Below, piece by piece: positions 57,075 through 64,000 of a stretch of DNA of 64,000 nt (positions are counted from its first letter, which is position 1; the number at the start of each line of letters is the position of its first letter). Both the position numbers and the translations under genes were made by a program. Origin of the DNA: Mactra quadrangularis (lineage: Eukaryota > Mollusca > Bivalvia > Venerida > Mactridae); contig CM046300.1 in NCBI GenBank assembly GCA_025267735.1, positions 33,799,322 to 33,863,321 of the forward strand, in the 5' to 3' direction. The notes beneath the pieces were generated by a model. The model was not told the origin of the DNA. It searched no databases and worked only from the letters and a program-made list of their open reading frames with translations.

Positions 57075-60000
57075 CTGAAAATATAAGAAAAAAAATGTAA
57101 GTAAGTTGTTATTTTTATCTATTTTTTGGATTTTGGGTTTAAGCATCATTAACACATTGTATAGGTCATATCACAGCAGTCAACCTACTCTCTATTCCTA
57201 GAAAGGCCAAATTTCTGGATTTTGCAGTTAAGCAGTTACTGGGCGCATACTTCCATCAATGACTGACAACTTGAAATTATTTCAAGAACCAAGATCTGCC
57301 AAAGTATGTCCTGCTTTGAAATAGAACTTACAACCCCTTAATCAGTATCAATTAAGTAAAGGCCTTATTTAACAAACATCACATTTGGTTTTCCATGTGG
57401 GCAAATCTAGTAGGGTAAGATGGTTGAATCAATATCTGAAATCTCATGGAAAGTCTAAATATAGAGCTAACTGTATCATCTACCCAGACAAAGCCCTATC
57501 TTGGATAAAATATTTCAAAATCCTGAATTTCCATGATTTTATATTTTCATCTTCTTTTTAAATTTTTATTAACGGGAAATAACCCACTCTCTTAGGTCCA
57601 AAAAGACCTGACCAGTCATGAAACTTTCATTCATCCATAAATATGGTCAAAAAGTTTAGGAAAATCTAACAATTAAACATCACTCTATGACACCAACAAA
57701 ATAAAAGTTATCATAATTTCATAAGCTATATAAAAGGAAAAGAATCCTTTCTCAGGTTTAAAAAACTCCTGAAATTCAGGCTAAGTCCTGAAAACTTTCA
57801 CAAATGGGAATTAGGAATTCTTCATTAAATCATTAAATCTAACTTGGTTCGACATATTGATAACCAACAACTAACCTATGGTAGAAATTGCACTGTAATT
57901 TTCATCTTGAGATGTAGAACGTTTCTTTTTCTTTTTGCGTAATTTTTTAACAGCAGTAAGTTGTTCAACATATTCATCTGGTGAATCAACCTGTAATGTA
58001 TTTATATGAAGTGGGTCAAACCTGTGATCTTACTATTAATTATTATTACCAGTAATTAACTGTATAATATTGGAATTCAAATTCAGGGCTGATATGGCAC
58101 TCACTACAGCATTATAACCAAATACTCAGCCATTATGGGAAAACAAGGCCTTTAAGAAATAAAGCCATTCTATTGCCCCGGACGACCTATATTTGGGTTT
58201 GGGCAACAGGTTACTGCTATTTAAGATATATTTCAGGCAAGTAAAAAATATAGCTGGCTGTCCATTTGGGCAACCTAGTTTAAAAGTAAGTGTCAAGCCC
58301 TGTAGTATTCAAAAAGAGTTGCTGGTTGAGCTTCATCCAAGCTGATTGTACCCTTCCATGAAAATTTGACGATGTCAGTTTTTCTCTATTCAAAAGGTAA
58401 ATGGAGAATAGTCAGCCTAGTGATATTTTCCACATTAAAAGACTTTAGAGATTGCTCAAGGTGGCCTGTTAATGTGATAAATGGTTTTATCCAATCAAAA
58501 AACCCAAAAGTACTAAATACTTGAAATTGAATACATCAAGTTATAAAATCTCACCATTTTAGAATTGTTATTTTTCTCATGACTATGTATAGGACTAGCA
58601 GAAGGAGGCGGAGTTTCTCCCGGTGACCGATGTTGAGCCTCGGCATCTTCAAATGTCTTCCTATAGTCCTTTGAATCAGCACTAAAAATGCAAAAATATA
58701 TCCATACAAAAATAACTATTTTTATACATAAAATATCTAGATATGAACCATGAGGATAAATGCATGGGTGAAAGTTCTAAGTTTTGAAAACCTAATTTCA
58801 AGATACTGAAATAGACAGACTTTATTTGAATTACGTTATTTATTTTCAAAATACTGAAATCAGTATTAATACTGAAAACTTTCACCCATGTAATATAACA
58901 CATTGACAAAAATCCCCTACATGATATAGAAGGGAGAATGGAATTATTTCATGGCCAAACTCTACAAAAGTATTTCCTGCCCAATAATCAACCCCACAAC
59001 CCTTTGATCAGTAGACTTGTGCACTACCAATTGAGCTAGCCAGGGCTTCCTACCATCAGTCAGCTGCCAGTCATGTTTATTTATATAGAAAAAACCAACT
59101 ATCTTTAACAGGCAAGAAAACCATTTACATAAAAATTAAACAAAGGGAGGCTACTATTGCAAGCAAACATAAACTATATTTACACTATAGTTGTTTTTCC
59201 TTTGTCATCAGAATATTTTCTCAGGTCAGTTGTTTTTAAATCTCTGGCTGGCATTATACGATTCTGAAACAATACAAAAAACACATGTGAACAATAAAAC
59301 ACATTTAAACACATATTGCACTGATATTTATCATAAATAAACTTTACACTGTAGTAAATAGAAGGTCAAGGTCAAAGTTGAACACAAATATCAAACAAAA
59401 CAATAGACAAATTAATAATAGTATCATTGAAACAAACACAATACTTAGATTGTACAATAACTTGAAAGCAGATCAAGAGAAATGCTCAGGGGGCTTAACC
59501 ACAGTTCCACACTTACAGTGTGCAGGCATCCCATTAATTCTATGTAAGGTATTTATTCAGGATCCCAGAAAATTTTCCCACCAATTTGAGTTTCCATTAA
59601 TTGTTTATCACAATTTGTGACTGCTTATCTGTATCTAAAATTTATTTTATTGGAGGAATCCCTAAAGTTAAGAAGGAATCTCTGAAAAGCTGACAAGAAA
59701 TTCCTTTGAAATCCCAGGGTAGAGGGGTTAGTCTCAAACACTGGGCTGAACACTGGAGTTATGATTTGGAATGGCATTTCAAAACTTTTTTGTATTAGAG
59801 GGGGGATTCTGCCCCATATAACCCCCAAACTGGATCAATCACCATTGCAACTTATTGACATATTTCAGACATAGTTATATAAATATCATACATGTCATGA
59901 TGGGCTCATTGCCAAATTTTACAATACAACAAACATAGTACATGTATAACAAAATACTATAACTACAAAATACAATCAATAGCACTGGAGATAAATAAAT

Positions 60001-63000
60001 TAGTACATAGACTTTGATTTTATTTTGTGTTAAAGCTAATTGACTTACAAATTGTTTAATTAAGCTAATTTGCTGTCAAAAATCAATCTCAAGTCTGCTC
60101 CCTAAGTACTAATATCAATGCTGAGTTTCTTGCTCATGAAAACAATGTGCTTTAGCAAGGAATGGAACTAATCAGACTATTACCAGTCCAATATTGCAAC
60201 TACATAGCCAGACTTGTATACACTGGGTGTCTTATCAGGCCCGGATTTACCGGGGGGGCACAGGGGGCACGTGCCCCCCCACCTGGCCCCACAGATATTG
60301 ACTCTCATACAAAGAAAATGGCACAAAATCGGCACCATCAAAGCAATATCAACTCGACTTTTAGATTAATTTTAATATGAAATCATCCATCCGCACTATT
60401 AAAAAAGATAATGATCTAAATTGATACATTCAAGCATCTCAGGGTACCCAGATCGGGCCTTATCAAGCGTTCAAATCATTGATTGTGCAAGTGTATGGTC
60501 CCTCTATACAGGCACATAGATACCAATTGCTATGTTTATTGTCTATATTACACATACCTCAACAGTATATTTAAGACCGTCACCAGTGAAATTACCATGG
60601 TAACTAGCTTACGAAGCCTAAATTTGGTTATTGTGCACTCTCTAATCTTATTTACTAGTGGAAATCATCGGCGTTTTCATAGCAAGTTAGACAGAAAAGA
60701 CGAGGACAGCTAGTCAAGTGCATTTTATACGTCACTACTATGACACTCGAACTTAGTTAATTTCGAAAACATGCACGATCGTCTGATGTCTTTTTATGGT
60801 ATTTAAATTCCGAATAACATTTAAAAAGTGACCGAGCCTAAACATAAATTTAGTATTTATGTAGGACATCGGCGTTTTTCATAACAATTAATAGACTGAG
60901 AAAAGCCGAGTATAGTCGAATGAATGTTTGTCATTAAAAGAGTTAATTAAAAGTTAGTTAAAATCGGAAAAAAGCGAGCGGTTTATGTTGTTGTTGGTTT
61001 TTTTAGAAAATGTAGGTAAATGAATTAAACTTTCAAGTAACTTTTCAATAGTGGCCTACCCTACAACAAGTTTTCTTACGAAAAACAAGACAAACATTAA
61101 TCAGTGGTTAAACATTTTTTCATCCAATCATAAATTAATACGCTTGTGTGTCGTTGATTTTTAAATCGTTGCTTTTATTTTATATCATTTTATGTGTTTA
61201 AAATACTTGTATTCCTAATGATTTTTCCAAAGGAATCGAAAAATGTGATTCTTCGGCGGATTTCCACATTTTGGATCGTCCAAACAACCATTCTTGTAAA
61301 TCCATTAAAACCTCCGAAAAACTCACAACAACGCTGAATTTCAACACAATAAACTAAGCCTCTTATTTAAAAAAAAACGTATCATAAACCGGCTTTTTTG
61401 GACGTTAAATCGGAGAATTTTCTCATTGCATTCGGTGATTTTATACAAGTTACCAAGTGTATTTTTTATAAATTCTCGGCATTTACATGATGAAATTGCT
61501 GATTTTTTTGTAAATCAGGATTTTATCCATTCTCGTTCCTTGAAAACCTCGGGGTACGAGAATGGGATTTAATAAGCCAACAAATTAAATGTAAACGAAC
61601 AAAACGGACACATGCATGATGAAGGATACCTCAATTATATATATACACTCAATAATTCCTTGGTAGTGCCCAAAAGTGCTTAAAATGTAATGATAATTTA
61701 CCAAATTTTAGCTTCATTTTATCCTTTTAAAGTGTGTTCAAAAGTGCTCAGATTTACACCTTTGACATGCAAAAATTAAAAAATTTTCCACATCTTTGGG
61801 AGGAGTATACCACCCCAACCGTACTCCCCACTGACGACCTCTCTGTACCAAGCCCGGTGATCTAACGCACATGAATGCATTTTTCTTTATTTATAAATAT
61901 TTATTAAAAACTAATCAATCACATTAATATGAATTGTTACGCATTGCATCACTTTTCTACAGAAGAAATGATAATTAACCTAATTTTAGCTTCATTCAAT
62001 TTGTTTAAAAGAGCATTTTAAAGTGCTCAGATTTGCACCTTTGACATGTGAAAAACTTAAAAAATTCTATACCGTCGGGAGGGGGTACCCCTCCCGAACC
62101 CACCCCCTGTGCCCCCCCACTTACGACCCTTCTGGATCCAGACCTGCTTATAATGTCAGTTGATACTTTAATGTTTTGGATTTGTAAAAAAAAAACTCAT
62201 ATGAAAGTAATATGACTGACAAAAAAAAGTGGCATAACAAGGTTTTATAACAGTTGAAGCAGTTGGGTAAATAATCAATATTAGGACAATCCAATTAGAT
62301 GGTCTTACTATCAGAATGGTCGCAATACAGGAACAGCTTTTTCTCAAATGAAGAATTTGGGACTTAAAAATCATCAAAAAATGCATGACTTTACAATAAC
62401 CAAGGTGACCTTTATATTGGAACTTGACTAAACTTACAGTGAACTTATTTCACAGGAAAAATTTAACAAAATTATAAAATGGCACAAAATTAGAATAGCA
62501 AAAGATATCATAGGACATAGTATGTATTTGTAAATACTATAAGTACGCTGGGGTCCAAAATTTCTTTCCAATTCCACATGTAATAATTTCATACTTTCTA
62601 TTGAAAAATTATTGCAGACACATTTTGTTCAGTATTTTTATTTTATATTGATAATACCCATAGAACACCATTGATGGTTCATGTTGAACTGTATAAAAGT
62701 TGTGAACTAATAATAACATATTCAATAAAGGATAATAAATAAATTTGGAAGTATATTCCAAAACATCAACATTTAACATGTGCAAAGAAACTTTTGGATC
62801 CCAATGTAAACTGTTAGTATAAACTGAAATATAGGTTTTTAAACAACAAAAGTAAGAAATAATGTAGTAAACTTACATTTTTATTTCTTCTGCTAGTACT
62901 AGCTATACTAGATACATCATCATCTCTTGTATTATCTCTTTGTTGTACAATATAATCATAGGTACTCATATTGTTATAGACTGAAAATACACACACATTT

Positions 63001-63712
63001 TTATATACTAAGTAAAAATAGTGATTATTTTAAAGCAGCAGCTACATCTTCAGACGTAATTATCTTTACTCAGATATTTCAGACTGAAAACTAGGGCCAG
63101 AATATTCGAATATTCGGAACGTTACCAAAAATTATAGTTCAGTACAGTGGGACCACGAAACAGACTAAAAAGTGATTAATCTGTGTCACATAGAGAGAAA
63201 AATCTTTACTATGAATTTATTATGATATTTAGAAAGTCATAAGGTCGACCACGAAGCTCAGTCAGTAGCACAAAAGTTAACTAATTGAGGGATCGTGGGT
63301 TTGATTCCCAGGTGGGAAATAATTTTTACGGCAATTCTCTCTTTTACCACTGATTCCTAGTCATGTAGTGCAGTTGCCAGTCACTAAAGGAAGTATGCTT
63401 CTAGTAACTGGTTAACAGTTAAATCCAGAGATATGGCATTTCTAGGAATTGTAAGTAGGTTGACTGACTGCCATGATATGGCCAATACAATGTGTTGCTA
63501 AGGCGTTAAATCCAACCAAAAAAATCTGAAATACTCCATGAAGATATACTTACTTAGATAGATGTGAAATCCAAACAAATGAACAAGAAGGCCAATAGCA
63601 ATAGCACACAATATAAAATATATACCAAGAAAAGCTAACCAGCCAGCATGGGGTATAGGCCGATAAAATAATTTAAACTCAGCTTCTGTAAAATCTAATG
63701 TGGAATTTAAAT
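56410..63712 (-). CDS. Palmitoyltransferase, ZDHHC1/11-like, 3' part (six exons)
   Basis: DHHC enzymes attach palmitate to cysteines of membrane-associated proteins. Only the C-terminal 415 residues lie here; the DHHC zinc-finger exon and the start are beyond the right edge. The first exon gives a hydrophobic segment (AFLGIYFILCAIAIGLLVHL) running into FHIYLIYNNMSTYDYIVQQR. This matches the FHIYL...TYEYIVQHR junction after the last transmembrane helix in human ZDHHC1. Phases fit across all six exons. The tail of about 320 residues is low-complexity with two lysine-rich clusters (LRKKKKKR; GKKKKIKKRKK) and a duplicated SL-S-x-DHID motif. ZDHHC1 against ZDHHC11 cannot be settled from the tail. 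Recognition is from remembered motifs. Confidence 0.82.
57131..57345 (-). repeat. tRNA-derived SINE, family B, copy 5 (partial)
   Basis: Minus strand, tail and body present (GGGTTTAAGC at the left end, complement of the tail), tRNA-like head mostly lost. In an intron of the ZDHHC1/11-like gene. Confidence 0.7.
57876..57990 (-). CDS. ZDHHC1/11-like exon e (first lysine cluster)
   Basis: Acceptor ACATTACAG, donor GTTAGT, phase 0 to 1. Encodes VDSPDEYVEQLTAVKKLRKK and KKKRSTSQDENYSAISTIG. Confidence 0.8.
58555..58681 (-). CDS. ZDHHC1/11-like exon d
   Basis: Acceptor ATTTTTAG, donor GTGAGA, phase 2 to 0. Encodes ADSKDYRKTFEDAEAQHRS and PGETPPPSASPIHSHE, a Pro/Ser-rich linker. Confidence 0.78.
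58925..59049 (-). repeat. tRNA-derived SINE, family B, copy 6 (head only)
   Basis: Minus strand: head with A-box complement CCAATTGAGCTAGCC and B-box region; lacks the tail. Confidence 0.75.
59184..59263 (-). CDS. ZDHHC1/11-like exon c
   Basis: Acceptor ATTGTTTCAG, donor GTAAAT, phase 0 to 2. Encodes NRIMPARDLKTTDLRKYSDD then KGKTTI. The donor is chosen because it is the one that keeps the frame into the next exon. Confidence 0.72.
59490..59755. repeat. Dispersed repeat D, copy 2
   Basis: Same orientation as copy 1 (AGTTTCCATTAATTGTTTAT, AATCCCTAAAGTTAAGAAGG). Sits upstream of exon c of the ZDHHC1/11-like gene, in its intron. Confidence 0.6.
60236..62146 (+). mobile_element. CAGGGCCGGAT element, copy 2, about 1.9 kb
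   Basis: Begins CAGGCCCGGATTTACC and ends GGATCCAGACCTG; the ends pair with two transitions. CTTAT on both sides (60231-60235, 62147-62151) suggests a 5-bp target duplication. Lies in the intron between exons b and c of the ZDHHC1/11-like gene. No transposase seen. Confidence 0.8.
62546..62806. mobile_element. mariner-like MITE, copy 3
   Basis: Ends CGCTGGGGTCCAAAA and AAACTTTTGGATCCCAATG, flanked by TA. Sits 70 bp past the donor of exon b of the ZDHHC1/11-like gene. Confidence 0.75.
62877..62980 (-). CDS. ZDHHC1/11-like exon b
   Basis: Acceptor GTATTTTCAG, donor GTAAGT, phase 1 to 0. Encodes YNNMSTYDYIVQQR, the conserved motif after the membrane region, then an acidic/Ser stretch DDDVSSIASTSRRNKN. 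Confidence 0.87.
63246..63520 (+). repeat. tRNA-derived SINE, family B, copy 7
   Basis: Full-length: AAGCTCAGTCAGTAGC, B-box GGGTTTGATTCCC, tail GTTAAATCCAACCAAAAAAA. Next to exon a of the ZDHHC1/11-like gene, in the opposite orientation. Confidence 0.85.
63554..63712 (-). CDS. ZDHHC1/11-like exon a (last transmembrane segment)
   Basis: Acceptor TATTTCAG, donor GTAAGT (read on the minus strand), phase 1 to 1. Encodes FTEAEFKLFYRPIPHAGW, then about 25 hydrophobic residues ending GFHIYL. The open frame continues upstream to 63,797 but that part looks like intron. Confidence 0.85.
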
Positions 63713-64000
63713 CTGAAATATACAAGGAATTATTATATAAGGGATGTTTTTGAAGGCGGTCATCATTAAATACAATGCTCTTCAAAAGTTCCTTCACACA
63801 GTCACATCTTACATTGTACTAAATGGAATTTCAAAAAGTGGTAAAAGCATTTTACTTTTAAATGATTTTTAATTTTGCTTTTTGACATCAGTTATGTTCT
63901 TTTGCATATGAAATGTCATAACTACATGTATCTCAAATTTGGTAGTGGTTCATTGACATACATTGCCCATAGTTTTAAAGGCTGATGTATTTATATAATT

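Noticed and set aside
63713..63797. Upstream part of the 99-residue frame as coding
   Set aside because: A good acceptor (TATTTCAG) at 63,713 and loss of similarity to the ZDHHC family upstream of it indicate intron.
1..64000. CRISPR array, operon or prokaryotic defence system
   Set aside because: Spliced genes, SINEs, MITEs and poly(A) signals show a eukaryotic nuclear genome; the regular repeats are tandem satellites without spacers.

Overview
This is a eukaryotic, AT-rich, intron-rich window. It carries many short mobile elements and tandem arrays of kinds typical of lophotrochozoan, especially molluscan, genomes. The species cannot be named from the sequence. There are no prokaryotic genes, no CRISPR array and no rRNA.

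Two protein-coding genes can be reconstructed, and they converge. (1) Plus strand, 16,633-38,391: a complete L-fucose kinase gene (FCSK/FUK type, salvage route to GDP-fucose). It has 26 coding exons. All intron phases agree and the exons join into one 1,205-residue frame. The product has an N-terminal fucokinase/pyrophosphorylase-like domain, a hexapeptide-repeat (beta-helix) section, a C-terminal GHMP kinase domain, and a Ser-rich tail of about 115 residues beyond where the human enzyme stops. (2) Minus strand, from beyond the right edge down to 56,410: the 3' half (six exons, 415 residues) of a DHHC palmitoyltransferase of the ZDHHC1/11 type. The exons cover the last membrane segment, the conserved motif after it and a long lysine-rich disordered tail. 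The DHHC catalytic exon lies outside the window.

Layout. 1-16.6 kb is gene-poor: a possible signal-peptide first exon at 610-671, tandem hairpin repeats at 2.7-3.05 kb, SINEs, an LTR-like stretch near 6 kb, a mobile element interrupted by another 2.2-kb element (11.1-13.6 kb), and a CCAAT-CRE-TATA promoter-like cluster at 13.8 kb. 16.6-38.4 kb is the fucokinase gene, whose introns hold SINEs, MITEs and a possible 27-nt in-frame microexon. 38.4-41.2 kb is its 3' UTR or downstream flank with several poly(A) signals. 41.2-48.3 kb is dense in repeats: a clean hAT-type element, a seven-copy 168-bp array nested in another terminal-inverted-repeat element, and an array of about 325-bp units. 48.3-56.3 kb has no recognisable gene but holds two strong hairpins. 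56.4-64 kb is the palmitoyltransferase gene, with a 1.9-kb transposon and further SINEs in its introns.

The two genes have no evident functional link. I found no convincing new biological system. The most useful second looks are the possible fucokinase microexon, the signal-peptide exon, the compact hairpins, and a group of CAGG-ended elements with 5-6 bp target duplications.
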